DNA of 64,000 nucleotides, taken from assembly GCA_036267975.1 (NCBI GenBank), contig DATAVA010000012.1, positions 137,475 through 201,474 of the forward strand, in the 5' to 3' direction. Source of the stretch: DAIDKA01 sp036267975. Its GTDB lineage: Bacteria > Pseudomonadota > Gammaproteobacteria > Steroidobacterales > Steroidobacteraceae. Positions 17,539 to 25,689 of the stretch are shown piece by piece; the stretch's first letter is position 1; each line of letters begins with the position of its first letter. The position numbers were made by a program, and so were the translations under genes. The notes under the pieces are model-generated. The model did not search any database. It saw only the letters and a program-made list of their open reading frames with translations, and was not told where the DNA came from.

Positions 17539-19155
17539 TCAGTGCCCGTAGGCCTTCTCCCCATGGCTGGAGATGTCCAGACCCTCGCGCTCCTCTTCTT
17601 CCGTCACGCGGATGCCCATGACGAACTTCAGCAAGCCGAAGCCGACGAGGGCGACGATGGCGGTCCAGCTGGCGACGATGGCCACCGCCTTGGCCTGGAT
17701 CAGCAGCTGTGCCCAGATGCCAGGATAGCCGACCTTGCCGGTCACCCAGTCCTGCACGCTGCCCGGGCCGCCGAGGGCGGGAGAGTTGAAGATGCCCGTG
17801 GTCAGGGCGCCGAACGTGCCACCCAGTGCGTGGACGCCGAACACATCCAGCGCGTCATCGGCGCGGATCATCCGCTTCAGGCCAGTGACGCCCCAGAAGC
17901 ACACCACACCGACACCCAGGCCGATGATGAAGGCGCCCGGGATGCCGACGTTGCCGGCCGCCGGCGTGATGGCCACGAGTCCCGCGACGGCACCCGATGC
18001 GGCACCGAGCATGGAGGGCTTGCCCTTCACGATCCACTCAATGCCCATCCAGGACAGCACGGCGCAGGCCGTGGCCAGATAGGTGTTCATGAAGGCCAGC
18101 GCTGCCGAGCCGTTGGCTTCCAGCGCCGAGCCGGCGTTGAAGCCGAACCAGCCGAACCACAGCATGGATGCGCCGATCATGGTCATGGTCAGGCTGTGCG
18201 GAGCCATGGACTCCTTGCCCAGGCCGATGCGCTTGCCCAACAGGATCGCCCCGACGAGGCCCGCAACACCCGAGTTGATGTGCACGACGGTGCCGCCGGC
18301 GAAGTCCAGGGCGCCCATCTGCCAGATGTAGCCGGCATGCGCGTTCATCGCGTCCGCCACTTTGGCCGACGTGTACGCGTCCGGGCCTTCCCAGAACCAC
18401 ACCATGTGCGCGACCGGCAGGTAAGCGAAGGTGAACCAGAACACCATGAACACGAGCGCGGCGGAGAACTTGATGCGCTCCACCAGCGAGCCGAGGATCA
18501 GGCAGCAGGTGATGGCCGCAAAGGTCGCCTGGAAGCCGACGTACACCAGCTCATTGAGCGGAACGCCTTTGTCGAAGGTGGCCGCATTGCTGAAGCTGCC
18601 ATCGGCCGGGTTGAACGTGCCGTTCAGGAATAGCCTGCTCAGGCCGCCTATGAAGGGATTTGGTCCTTCGGTGAAGGCCAGTGAGTACCCGTAAATACAC
18701 CACAGCACGGTGATCAGGGAGAAGCCCACGAACACCTGCATGAGCACCGAGAGCATGTTCTTTTCACGGACCAGGCCGCCGTAGAACAGCGCCAGGGCCG
18801 GCACCGACATGAAGAGGACGAGGGCGGTGGAGGTCATCATCCACGCCATGTCGCCCTTGTTCGGGGTCGGCGCCGGTGCGGCCGCCGGAGCGGAACTGGG
18901 CGCAGAACTCGCCGCTGCCGCGGCCGGAGCCGAGGTATCCGCAGCGGCGGGCGCTGCCGCAGCCGGGGCGGATGCCGCATCCGCGTAGCTGGCGTTGGGA
19001 GTGAAGCTGACCGCAGCAAACGTCACTGTTGCCAAGGCCATCATCAACGCCGACCGCCCAGTGACGGCACGGAACAGGGATCTCAAAGGGGTGCCCGCCT
19101 GCGCCAGCCACTTAGGCTTGCGGGTGGGCTGCGAGGTCATTGGAGCGGTGAGCAT
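17539..19155 (-). CDS. amtB: AmtB-type ammonium transporter with long N-terminal tail
   Basis: Inner-membrane ammonium channel. The chosen ATG at 19155 has GGGAGA five bases upstream and gives 538 residues, much longer than the roughly 400-430 usual. The extra part is a signal-like hydrophobic segment (about 35-57) followed by about 50 residues of Ala/Pro/Ser. The channel domain starts near DMAWMMTSTALVLFM. Amt landmarks are present: LALFYGGLVREKN, SGVAGLVGAILLGKR, FGWFGFNAGSAL and DVFGVHALGGTFGALTTGIF, the last carrying the second pore His. No glnK is adjacent. A sigma-54 promoter and NtrC-like site lie upstream and a terminator downstream. Confidence 0.95.
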   Translation of the reverse strand: MLTAPMTSQPTRKPKWLAQAGTPLRSLFRAVTGRSALMMALATVTFAAVSFTPNASYADAASAPAAAAPAAADTSAPAAAAASSAPSSAPAAAPAPTPNKGDMAWMMTSTALVLFMSVPALALFYGGLVREKNMLSVLMQVFVGFSLITVLWCIYGYSLAFTEGPNPFIGGLSRLFLNGTFNPADGSFSNAATFDKGVPLNELVYVGFQATFAAITCCLILGSLVERIKFSAALVFMVFWFTFAYLPVAHMVWFWEGPDAYTSAKVADAMNAHAGYIWQMGALDFAGGTVVHINSGVAGLVGAILLGKRIGLGKESMAPHSLTMTMIGASMLWFGWFGFNAGSALEANGSAALAFMNTYLATACAVLSWMGIEWIVKGKPSMLGAASGAVAGLVAITPAAGNVGIPGAFIIGLGVGVVCFWGVTGLKRMIRADDALDVFGVHALGGTFGALTTGIFNSPALGGPGSVQDWVTGKVGYPGIWAQLLIQAKAVAIVASWTAIVALVGFGLLKFVMGIRVTEEEEREGLDISSHGEKAYGH

Positions 19156-19276
19156 GGTCTCTCCCGGTGTAGTTTCGTTTTCATAGGAATCCGCCAATCA
19201 GAGCGTCTTGCGCCAGTTTTGCAGGCAGACACCGCGCCTCAGACGCGGGTATGCTTTCGGCAGCGCGCTGGAAAGG

Positions 19277-19292
19277 TGCAGATTCCGTGCCA
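19277..19292 (-). promoter_or_regulatory. Sigma-54 (-24/-12) promoter of amtB
   Basis: The minus strand reads TGGCACGGAATCTGCA, matching the RpoN consensus TGGCACG-N4-TTGCA at every consensus position except one (C for T just before TGC). The spacing of the GG and GC doublets is correct. Transcription would begin near 19267, about 110 bases before the chosen amtB start. Nitrogen-regulated amtB genes are classic RpoN/NtrC targets. Confidence 0.8.
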
Positions 19293-19344
19293 CGGGAATT
19301 TCCTCCAGAAATTCCGAGGTTTACGGGTGTTTGGGGCCTTGCTT

Positions 19345-19360
19345 TGCACCAACTTGGAGC
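19345..19360. promoter_or_regulatory. NtrC-like binding site upstream of amtB
   Basis: TGCACCAACTTGGAGC differs at two positions from the strong NtrC site pattern TGCACCAACATGGTGC known upstream of enterobacterial glnA. It lies about 80-90 bases upstream of the predicted sigma-54 start site, the usual distance for an NtrC enhancer. Only one good site was seen. Confidence 0.6.
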
Positions 19361-19411
19361 CCAGTTCGGAGCGTATGCGTCAATGCGGGGCAGCCCCGCG
19401 AGGTTTCAGAA

Positions 19412-19669
19412 ATGGAAGCGTTATCGATCGACGAAATTGCACGGCGCCTGCTGGCGAGCCTTCCGGCCGCCGTGCGCGGCGCCCAGGCCGACCTGGAGAA
19501 GAACTTCCGGGTGGTCCTGCACAGCTCACTGGGGAAAATGGATCTCGTCACCCGCGATGAGTTCGACGTCCAGACCAAAGTCCTGGAGCGCACCCGCGCG
19601 CGCTTGGGCGTGCTGGAGGGGCGGCTGGCCGAATTGGAGCAGGCCGGCCGCAGTGCCGGTTCGGCCTAG
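19412..19669 (+). CDS. ubiK: UbiK family ubiquinone biosynthesis accessory factor
   Basis: 85-residue helical protein. IDEIARRLLASLP, then VVLHSSLGKMDLVTRDEFDVQTKVLERTRARLGVLEGRLAELE is the BMFP/UbiK signature, with a C-terminal coiled coil. UbiK interacts with UbiJ and stimulates aerobic ubiquinone synthesis; older annotation calls it YqiC or a membrane-fusogenic protein. The ATG at 19412 has GAGG eight bases upstream. An upstream open frame to 19208 has no homology and overlaps the amtB control region. It is immediately followed by yifB. Confidence 0.9.
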   Translation: MEALSIDEIARRLLASLPAAVRGAQADLEKNFRVVLHSSLGKMDLVTRDEFDVQTKVLERTRARLGVLEGRLAELEQAGRSAGSA

Positions 19670-21229
19670 ATGTCGATCGCCGCGACCTACTGCCGCGGCC
19701 AGCTGGGACTCGCGGCGCCGCTGGTCCAGGTCGAAGTCAATCTCGGCGCCGGCCTGCCCGTCTTCAGCATCGTCGGATTGCCGGCGACGGCGGTGAAGGA
19801 GAGCAAGGAGCGGGTGCGCGCCGCGCTCATCAATTCCGGATTCGAATTCCCCGCGGGGCGCATCACCGTCAACCTGGCGCCCGCCGATTTGCCCAAGGAG
19901 GGTGGCCGGTTCGACCTGCCGATTGCCTTAGGGATACTGATCGCCTCAAGCCAGCTACCGCCGCCGCGGCGGGCTGTCGGCGTGCCGGCGTGTGAGTTCT
20001 ACGGAGAACTGAGCCTGAGCGGTGAGTTGCTGCCGGTGCGCGGCCTGACGCTGGCCGCGGCCCACGCCGCCCGGGCCGGCCACGCGATCATCGTGCCATT
20101 GGGCAATGTGCGCGACACGCGCATCGTGCGACACGGTCGCGCGCTGGGCGCGTGCAGTTTGCTCGATGTGTGCGCACACCTGCGCGGTGCGCGGCGCGAA
20201 CGGCCCCCGGCACAGCGTGCGCTGCCTCCCGATGAGAGTATCGCGGGGAGTGCCGCGCCATTGAATCTGGCGGATGTGCGCGGGCAGCAGCAGGCGAAGC
20301 GTGCGCTCATCATCGCGGCCGCCGGTTTCCACAGTCTGCTGATGAGTGGTCCGCCAGGTTCGGGCAAGACCATGCTGGCGCAGCGTCTGCCGCCGTTGCT
20401 GCCGGCGCTCTCACCCTCCGAAGCGCTCGAGGTTGCGACAATTGCGTCGGTGAGTTCGCTGGACATGAACGCACATGACTTCGGCCTGCGACCGTTCCGC
20501 GCGCCGCATCATACCGCGTCGGTCAGTGCCCTCATTGGTGGCGGTCCGCACGCGCGTCCCGGCGAGGTCAGCCTCGCGCATCGCGGCGTGCTGTTTCTGG
20601 ATGAGCTGCCGGAGTTTGAGCGACGCGTCCTCGAGAGCCTGCGCGAACCACTGGAGAATCGCACGGTGGTCATCTCGCGGGCGCGTGTGCAGGCCCAGTA
20701 CCCGGCGGCGTTCCAGCTGCTGGCCGCCATGAACCCGTGCCCGTGTGGCTACCGCGGCGATCCGTGCGGCAAGTGTCGCTGCACGCAGGCACAGGTGGAT
20801 GCGTATCACGCGCGGATTTCGGGCCCCCTGCTCGATCGCATCGACCTGTTCGTGGAAGTGCCGCGCGCACCGGTCGCGGACGTCGCGGCGGCCTGGAGTG
20901 CGGTGGGCCGCCTGCCCGCGAGCGCGGCGCCGCTGACGACGACGAGCGCCGCACAGGCCGTGCTGCGCGCACATCGGCGGCAATTGGATCGCAGCGGTTG
21001 TTTGAATGGTGAGTTGCCCCTCGCGCAGCTGCAGGCGCTGGCGCGCCCGAATAGCGCGGCGCTCGAACTGCTGGAACAGGTGTTCGAGAGGCTGGGGCTG
21101 ACAGCCCGTTCCTATCACCGGGTGCTGCGCGTGGCGCTGACCATCGCCGATCTGGAACAGATCGATGTCATCGGCCCGGCGCAGATTGCCGAGGCCGTAC
21201 AACTGCGGCGCGCAGCTGCGGCCTTCTAA
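19670..21229 (+). CDS. comM: YifB/ComM family Mg-chelatase-like AAA+ ATPase
   Basis: 519 residues. The N-terminal ChlI-like domain (EVNLGAGLPVFSIVGLPATAVKESKERVRAA) leads to a central AAA+ module with Walker A GPPGSGKTML near 225 and Walker B LFLDELPEF near 308, then a C-terminal domain with a Cys cluster (NPCPCGYRGDPCGKCRC). In Vibrio and Haemophilus ComM is a hexameric helicase that promotes branch migration during natural transformation. It starts directly after ubiK, and its end overlaps uppS by four bases (convergent). Confidence 0.92.
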   Translation: MSIAATYCRGQLGLAAPLVQVEVNLGAGLPVFSIVGLPATAVKESKERVRAALINSGFEFPAGRITVNLAPADLPKEGGRFDLPIALGILIASSQLPPPRRAVGVPACEFYGELSLSGELLPVRGLTLAAAHAARAGHAIIVPLGNVRDTRIVRHGRALGACSLLDVCAHLRGARRERPPAQRALPPDESIAGSAAPLNLADVRGQQQAKRALIIAAAGFHSLLMSGPPGSGKTMLAQRLPPLLPALSPSEALEVATIASVSSLDMNAHDFGLRPFRAPHHTASVSALIGGGPHARPGEVSLAHRGVLFLDELPEFERRVLESLREPLENRTVVISRARVQAQYPAAFQLLAAMNPCPCGYRGDPCGKCRCTQAQVDAYHARISGPLLDRIDLFVEVPRAPVADVAAAWSAVGRLPASAAPLTTTSAAQAVLRAHRRQLDRSGCLNGELPLAQLQALARPNSAALELLEQVFERLGLTARSYHRVLRVALTIADLEQIDVIGPAQIAEAVQLRRAAAAF

Positions 21230-21948
21230 GTCTGACCGTGCGCCGTAAGGGGCGCGGCGACCTTGCCGAAGCGTCGCTGCCGCTGCCCGAAGTCCGCCAG
21301 TGCGAGTTCGTAATCGGCGGCCGCAAAATCCGGCCATAGGCAGTCGGTAAAATACAGTTCGGCATACGCGCATTCCCACAGCAGAAAGTCGCTGAGGCGC
21401 TGATCGCCGCCGGTGCGGATCAGCAGGTCCACGTCCGGCGCGGGTGCGGAATGGTTCACGGCGTTCAGCCGCGCGCGGAACCGCGTGAACTCATCGGCCG
21501 CATCAGATTGCGCATCGAGCGCAGCGGCGGCCGCCTGCAGGATGCTGTGCCGCGCGGAATAGTCGACGGCCATGCGCAGGTGCATGCCGGTGCAGTGCGC
21601 GGTCTGGCGCTCGCCGTGCTCGACGGCGCGCAGCAGCGCGGACCCGAGTCGATCGCGCCGTCCGATGATGTTCAGGCGCACCTGCTGCTGGATGCAGCGC
21701 TCGGTTTCGGTCAGTAGATAGCGCTGGAACAGTTTGAGCAGGGCCGCGACCTCGCGCGCCGGACGACCCCAGTTGTCCGAGGAGAACGCGTACAGCGTCA
21801 GCGTGCCGGTGCCGGCGGCCACGGCGGCCTCGACGATGCGGCGCACGCCACGTGCACCCTCGATATGGCCCGCGGTGCGTGGCAGCGCCCGGCGCCCGGC
21901 CCAGCGCCCGTTGCCGTCCATGATGATTGCCACATGCATAGGGGCCAA
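21226..21948 (-). CDS. Isoprenyl (cis-prenyl) transferase, UppS family
   Basis: Adds isopentenyl units in cis to farnesyl diphosphate, normally producing the C55 carrier for peptidoglycan. The 240-residue product has the catalytic Asp11 in IIMDGNGRWA, the LTLYAFSSDNWGRP motif, and the C-terminal DLLIRTGGDQRLSDFLLWECAYAELYF. The start is ATG 21948. In most proteobacteria uppS lies in frr-uppS-cdsA-dxr; here it is isolated next to comM and a regulator. It may be a second cis-prenyl transferase with another chain length. That is inference from location. Confidence 0.9.
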   Translation of the reverse strand: MAPMHVAIIMDGNGRWAGRRALPRTAGHIEGARGVRRIVEAAVAAGTGTLTLYAFSSDNWGRPAREVAALLKLFQRYLLTETERCIQQQVRLNIIGRRDRLGSALLRAVEHGERQTAHCTGMHLRMAVDYSARHSILQAAAAALDAQSDAADEFTRFRARLNAVNHSAPAPDVDLLIRTGGDQRLSDFLLWECAYAELYFTDCLWPDFAAADYELALADFGQRQRRFGKVAAPLTAHGQT

Positions 21949-21987
21949 AGAGTACTCTACATTGCAAAGCCAGTGGCCAAAAAAAAG

Positions 21988-22383
21988 CTAAGTTGTGGAC
22001 TGTGCACGGCGCGTCGCCCGAATCACGGCTTCGATGTGCTGCAGGTAGCGCTCCAGGGCCTTGCGACCGGTGGCCGTCAACCGGTACTGGGTGCGCGGCC
22101 GGCGCTCCTCGAAGGACTTGCGGCAGGAGATGTAGCCGGCATCCTCAAGTTTGCGGGCGTGGGCCCCGAGATTGCCGTCCGTCACATCGAACAGAGCCTT
22201 CAGGTCATTGAACGTGAGCAGATCGTTCACGGCCAGCGCGCTCATGATTCCGAGCCGTACGCGGCCATAGATGAGCCGATCGAAACGGTCATCTTCGGCG
22301 GCGAGTCGCGTTACCGGCGCCTGCGGCGCAGGCGCCGCGACCGCCTCGGACGTATGACGCCTGGCGTTGGTCCTGGTACTCAT
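21988..22383 (-). CDS. Winged-helix transcriptional regulator
   Basis: 131 residues. The N-terminal 28 are basic/Ala-rich and probably disordered. The rest is a winged helix: RLIYGRVRLGIMSALAV, a helix-turn-helix LLTFNDLKALFDVTDGNLGAHARKLEDAGYI, and a wing SFEERRPRTQYRLTATGRKALERYL. It is the MarR/PadR-like type often annotated as a transcriptional regulator with DUF-family partner. The start ATG 22383 overlaps the stop of the upstream membrane protein (ATGA) and has GGGAGAG upstream. The two are probably a functional pair. Confidence 0.85.
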   Translation of the reverse strand: MSTRTNARRHTSEAVAAPAPQAPVTRLAAEDDRFDRLIYGRVRLGIMSALAVNDLLTFNDLKALFDVTDGNLGAHARKLEDAGYISCRKSFEERRPRTQYRLTATGRKALERYLQHIEAVIRATRRAQSTT

Positions 22384-23003
22384 TGCAAACTCTCCCGGGT
22401 CTTGCCGCCGATCAGGATACCAAACAGCAGGTGCAGGCCGCCAAACCCGACTCCCAGCACGGCATTCTGGTAGCTGACGGGCACCTGCAGGGCAATCACG
22501 CCAAGCACGGCAAGCAGCGCGCCCATCACGGCCAGTGCGCGCCGCGTCAGGGTGCTCGCCGCCATGACGGCGCAACCGTACATGAGCAGCCACGCACCCG
22601 GAATGAGTGCAGCTTCGGTATGCACCCACAGCTGCCAGGTCAGCACCGCGCCCACCAGCAGCGGCGGGCAAAGGCACATCAGGAACTTACGCAGCGGGCC
22701 GCGATACAGCGCCGTGCCGTGCCTGACGACCTGGTGGATCATGAGCGCCGTGCCGAAGGCGACGGCCACCAGCCCCGCTATCAGCCAGATCTGCAGCCAG
22801 TTCAGCGCCAGCGCTTTCGAGGAGACCAGCAGCGCGGCGAGGCTGCCGACCGCGCCCATGGCGATGCCCGCCGAGCCGGGCACGGCCAACAGGCCGGCGG
22901 CATCGATCGAGGCACGGATGTACTGCAGGGTGCCGAGGGCGTGGGACTCCAGGGCCACCGTATTGGGACGGCCGGTTTCGGGATCGATCACTGCCTTGGG
23001 CAT
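22380..23003 (-). CDS. Six-helix membrane protein paired with the winged-helix regulator
   Basis: 207 residues with about five or six hydrophobic helices (around 42-60, 70-92, 110-128, 133-150, 157-175 and 180-197) after a polar N-terminus. There is no catalytic motif. Genes for this kind of integral membrane protein are commonly found directly upstream of, and overlapping, a winged-helix regulator, suggesting a membrane-coupled regulatory unit. The function is unknown. It lies 17 bases downstream of the cytochrome c gene. Confidence 0.7.
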   Translation of the reverse strand: MPKAVIDPETGRPNTVALESHALGTLQYIRASIDAAGLLAVPGSAGIAMGAVGSLAALLVSSKALALNWLQIWLIAGLVAVAFGTALMIHQVVRHGTALYRGPLRKFLMCLCPPLLVGAVLTWQLWVHTEAALIPGAWLLMYGCAVMAASTLTRRALAVMGALLAVLGVIALQVPVSYQNAVLGVGFGGLHLLFGILIGGKTRESLQ

Positions 23004-23020
23004 GCCGGCTCCCGAAGATC

Positions 23021-23542
23021 TCAGTGTTTGGCCATGCTGATCATGTGGTCCACGCCTTCCTCGATGATGGCATCCGGAATGTCCAGGCGATTACCCTTGG
23101 CGGGCATGGTGCCGGTCTGGCCGGTGAAGCCATGCAGGGCATGGTCATACAACAAGGCCTTACCCTTGGCGATGCGCGGCCCCCAGGCAGTTGCATCCCC
23201 GGCCTTGGGCGCACCCGCTATGCCTAAGCCGTGGCAGGCCGAGCAGACCTGCTCGTACACTTGCGTGCCATCCTTGGGGATCGGCAGCGTTACACCGGCG
23301 CCCGCGGGCGAATCAGGTTTGATCGCCATGCCAGTATTGTCCTGACCCACCAGGGCTTCCTGCGATAGCGGCTCGATACGGCTGGCCACGGTTTTCGCGA
23401 AGTCCCGCTGTTCGACCACATCGGTTTCCTGCGTCCGCGCGGCGACCGCGCGCGCCAGGGCAATGAGGCAAATGGCGACCACCACCAGCAGGCCGATGAC
23501 CATACTGAACGTATTTACGAAGTGCGTGTCCTGCTTACTCAC
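23021..23542 (-). CDS. Membrane-anchored cytochrome c5-type protein
   Basis: 173 residues. An uncleaved N-terminal helix (about 13-32) anchors the protein in the inner membrane with the heme domain in the periplasm. The heme c site is CSACH (Cys100, Cys103, His104). A Met in GTMPAKGN is the probable sixth ligand. The cytochrome c5 family carries electrons to terminal oxidases or acts as a general periplasmic donor. It is first in a leftward run with the membrane protein and regulator. Confidence 0.88.
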   Translation of the reverse strand: MSKQDTHFVNTFSMVIGLLVVVAICLIALARAVAARTQETDVVEQRDFAKTVASRIEPLSQEALVGQDNTGMAIKPDSPAGAGVTLPIPKDGTQVYEQVCSACHGLGIAGAPKAGDATAWGPRIAKGKALLYDHALHGFTGQTGTMPAKGNRLDIPDAIIEEGVDHMISMAKH

Positions 23543-23689
23543 AATTAGCGCCCGACACCATCAGCCCCGAGAGTGGGCGCCGAAGTATACCGAGTAACCG
23601 CGACGCTCTGGAACTGCGTATCGGAATGCGGCCGCGTTCGCGCGGGAATGGCCATTTCCCATCCTGCGTCTTTATGGTATTTCATGGGC

Positions 23690-24562
23690 TTATGTGGTAG
23701 CGACCTTGTCCTGCGTCCGGGTGTCGAAGTCGCTCGCGTCGTGACGTTCGCGCAATTGACCCGCAGGCTCACCGAAGATGCGGTTCACCATCCGCCCGCG
23801 CTTCACGGCCGGTCGCTCGCCAATCAAGCGGGTCCAGCGCTGCACGTTGTGATAGCCGGCCACCTGCAGGAATTCGCCCGCCTCATACACATTTCCTTGG
23901 GCAAGAGTGCCGTACCAGGGCCACACCGCCATGTCAGCGATGGTGTACTGCGTTCCGGACAGGTACTCGCTGTGCGCCAGGTGCCGGTCGAGCACATCGA
24001 GCTGACGCTTCACTTCCATGGCGAAGCGATCGATGGCGTACTCGATCTTGGTCGGGGCATACGCATAGAAATGTCCGAAGCCGCCGCCGAGATAGGGGGC
24101 CGAGCCCATCTGCCACATCAGCCATGACAGGCATTGCGCGCGTGCCTCCGCCTCCTTCGGCAGGAAGGCGCTGAATTTCTCGGCCAGGTGCAGCAGGATG
24201 GCGCCGGACTCGAACACACGGAGGGGCTTGGCGCCGCTGCGGTCCAGCAGCGCCGGAATCTTCGAATTGGGATTCACGGCGAAAAAGCCCGAGCCGAACT
24301 GCTCGCCTTCGCGGATGTTGATGAGCCAGGCGTCGTACTCCGCACCCGCATGACCCGCCGCCAGCAGCTCCTCGAGCATCACCGTCACCTTCACACCATT
24401 GGGCGTGGCCAGTGAATACAGTTGCAGCGGGTGCCGACCCACCGGCAGTTCCTTTTCATGCGTAGGACCTGCAACGGGGCGGTTGATATTGGCGAACTGG
24501 CCGCCGTTCGCCTTGTTCCAGGTCCAGACCTTGGGCGGCAGATAGACTTCGGGATCGGTCAT
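23690..24562 (-). CDS. yghU: YghU-type glutathione S-transferase / disulfide reductase
   Basis: 290 residues from ATG 24562. The N-terminal YLPPKVWTW and the thioredoxin-fold LYSLATPNGVKVTVMLEELL with TPNG in place of the usual Ser/Tyr/Cys site mark the Nu-class YghU/YfcG type, which binds two glutathiones and reduces disulfides. The alpha-helical C-terminal domain carries GGGFGHFYAYAPTKIEYAIDRFAMEVKRQLDVLDRHL. The longer open frame to 24676 runs into the tRNA gene and was rejected. It is cytosolic. No operon partner is evident. Confidence 0.92.
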   Translation of the reverse strand: MTDPEVYLPPKVWTWNKANGGQFANINRPVAGPTHEKELPVGRHPLQLYSLATPNGVKVTVMLEELLAAGHAGAEYDAWLINIREGEQFGSGFFAVNPNSKIPALLDRSGAKPLRVFESGAILLHLAEKFSAFLPKEAEARAQCLSWLMWQMGSAPYLGGGFGHFYAYAPTKIEYAIDRFAMEVKRQLDVLDRHLAHSEYLSGTQYTIADMAVWPWYGTLAQGNVYEAGEFLQVAGYHNVQRWTRLIGERPAVKRGRMVNRIFGEPAGQLRERHDASDFDTRTQDKVATT

Positions 24563-24623
24563 GGCGTCGGTTTCTCCGGTAGGGTCTTGACCGCCAAACA
24601 TATCATTAGGATTGGCGATCGAT

Positions 24624-24700
24624 TGGCGCGCCCGGCGGGATTCGAACCCACGACCTGCAGCTTCGGAGGCTGCCACTCTATCCAGCTGAGCTACGGGCGC
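24624..24700 (-). tRNA. tRNA-Arg (anticodon CCG), CCA encoded
   Basis: A 77-base cloverleaf reads on the minus strand from GCGCCCG to CGGGCGC, then discriminator G and an encoded CCA. The D arm contains AGCTCAGCTGGATAGAG. The anticodon stem GCAGC/GCTGC encloses loop CTCCGAA, giving anticodon CCG, which reads CGG (Arg). The T arm is GTGGGTTCGAATCCCGC. All stems pair. Confidence 0.97.
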
Positions 24701-24758
24701 ACGTGACCGGAACTGACGAGTTTACCGCAACAGGGAGCCTGCTCGCTTCGCAGAGTTC

Positions 24759-25664
24759 TTAGCGTTTGTGCTCGCTGGCGGCCAGATCGTTGATTTCGGC
24801 GACCAGGTTCGCATCACTGCCGGCCTTGCCTACGTCGGTGATGTACTTGCCATTGACGACGATCAGCGGCACGCCTTCGACGTGGTAACGCTGAGTGATC
24901 TCCTCCGCGCGCTGCAGGTCGGTGTTCACTGCAAAGGAGTTGTAGGCCTTGCGAAACGCTTCCGCATCGATGCCGTTCGCCGTGGCAAACTGCAGCTGCT
25001 TCTGCAGAGTCTCATCCGGGGTGTTGCCGACCATCGGGTTCTGCCCGTTGTGCAGGGTGTCGAACACTTTGTCGTCCAGATCGTCGCGGCCGAGCTGCTT
25101 GAGCGTGTAGTACAGCTGCGCGTGCGCGCGGTGCACCGGTCCCCACATGACCGGCACTCGCACGAATTCCACGTAATCGGGCTTGGTCTTGCGCCAGGCC
25201 TTGAGGAAGGGTTCGAGCGCATAGCAATGCGGACAGGCGAACCAGAAAACTTCGAGCACTTCGACTTTGCCGGCCGGCACCGAAGTCGGCTGCGAGGGGA
25301 CCACCGGGTCGTAGTTGACTCCGGGCTTCCACTTGCCATCGGGCAGCTGGTGCTGCGCGGGCAGGTCGGCAATCTTTTCCAACGAAGTGGTACCGACCGG
25401 GGGAGCATCCGCATCGGCCGTATCGGGGGCACTGGCCGCGGCGGCTGTCGAGCTGGCCGGGGGATTGGCGAGTGCCGTACTCGAGGCCGGCGCCGTCGCT
25501 TCGGACCCGCTGGCCGTGTCGGCCGTCTGGCCGGTGGGCGCGGCTGCCGGTGCACTGGTCGTGGCCGTCGCGCCCTGGGTGGTGGCGGGTGCGGCCGCTT
25601 CCCGACTGCAGGCGCTGAAGCTCACGCTGAGCAGGCTGATCAGCAGGACGAAGGATCGCTTCAT
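24759..25664 (-). CDS. dsbA: DsbA-type thiol:disulfide interchange lipoprotein
   Basis: Introduces disulfides into exported proteins. 301 residues. Lipobox FSAC makes Cys19 the probable lipidation site. Residues 20-90 are an Ala/Thr/Ser/Pro-rich linker, and the thioredoxin fold starts near 125. The active site CPHC is at 144-147 (FWFACPHCYALEPF) and the cis-Pro loop is GVPLIVV. E. coli DsbA is a soluble periplasmic protein of about 208 residues, so the lipid anchor and 70-residue tether are the notable differences; lipoprotein DsbAs are known in xanthomonads. The dsbA-cytochrome c4-engB-polA neighbourhood is conserved in gammaproteobacteria. Confidence 0.93.
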   Translation of the reverse strand: MKRSFVLLISLLSVSFSACSREAAAPATTQGATATTSAPAAAPTGQTADTASGSEATAPASSTALANPPASSTAAAASAPDTADADAPPVGTTSLEKIADLPAQHQLPDGKWKPGVNYDPVVPSQPTSVPAGKVEVLEVFWFACPHCYALEPFLKAWRKTKPDYVEFVRVPVMWGPVHRAHAQLYYTLKQLGRDDLDDKVFDTLHNGQNPMVGNTPDETLQKQLQFATANGIDAEAFRKAYNSFAVNTDLQRAEEITQRYHVEGVPLIVVNGKYITDVGKAGSDANLVAEINDLAASEHKR

Positions 25665-25689
25665 TTCGGTAACGCTCCGTGGGCCGCGC

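Noticed and set aside
20411..21379. 322-residue minus-strand open frame
   Set aside because: Antisense to comM, with low-complexity composition; not a gene.
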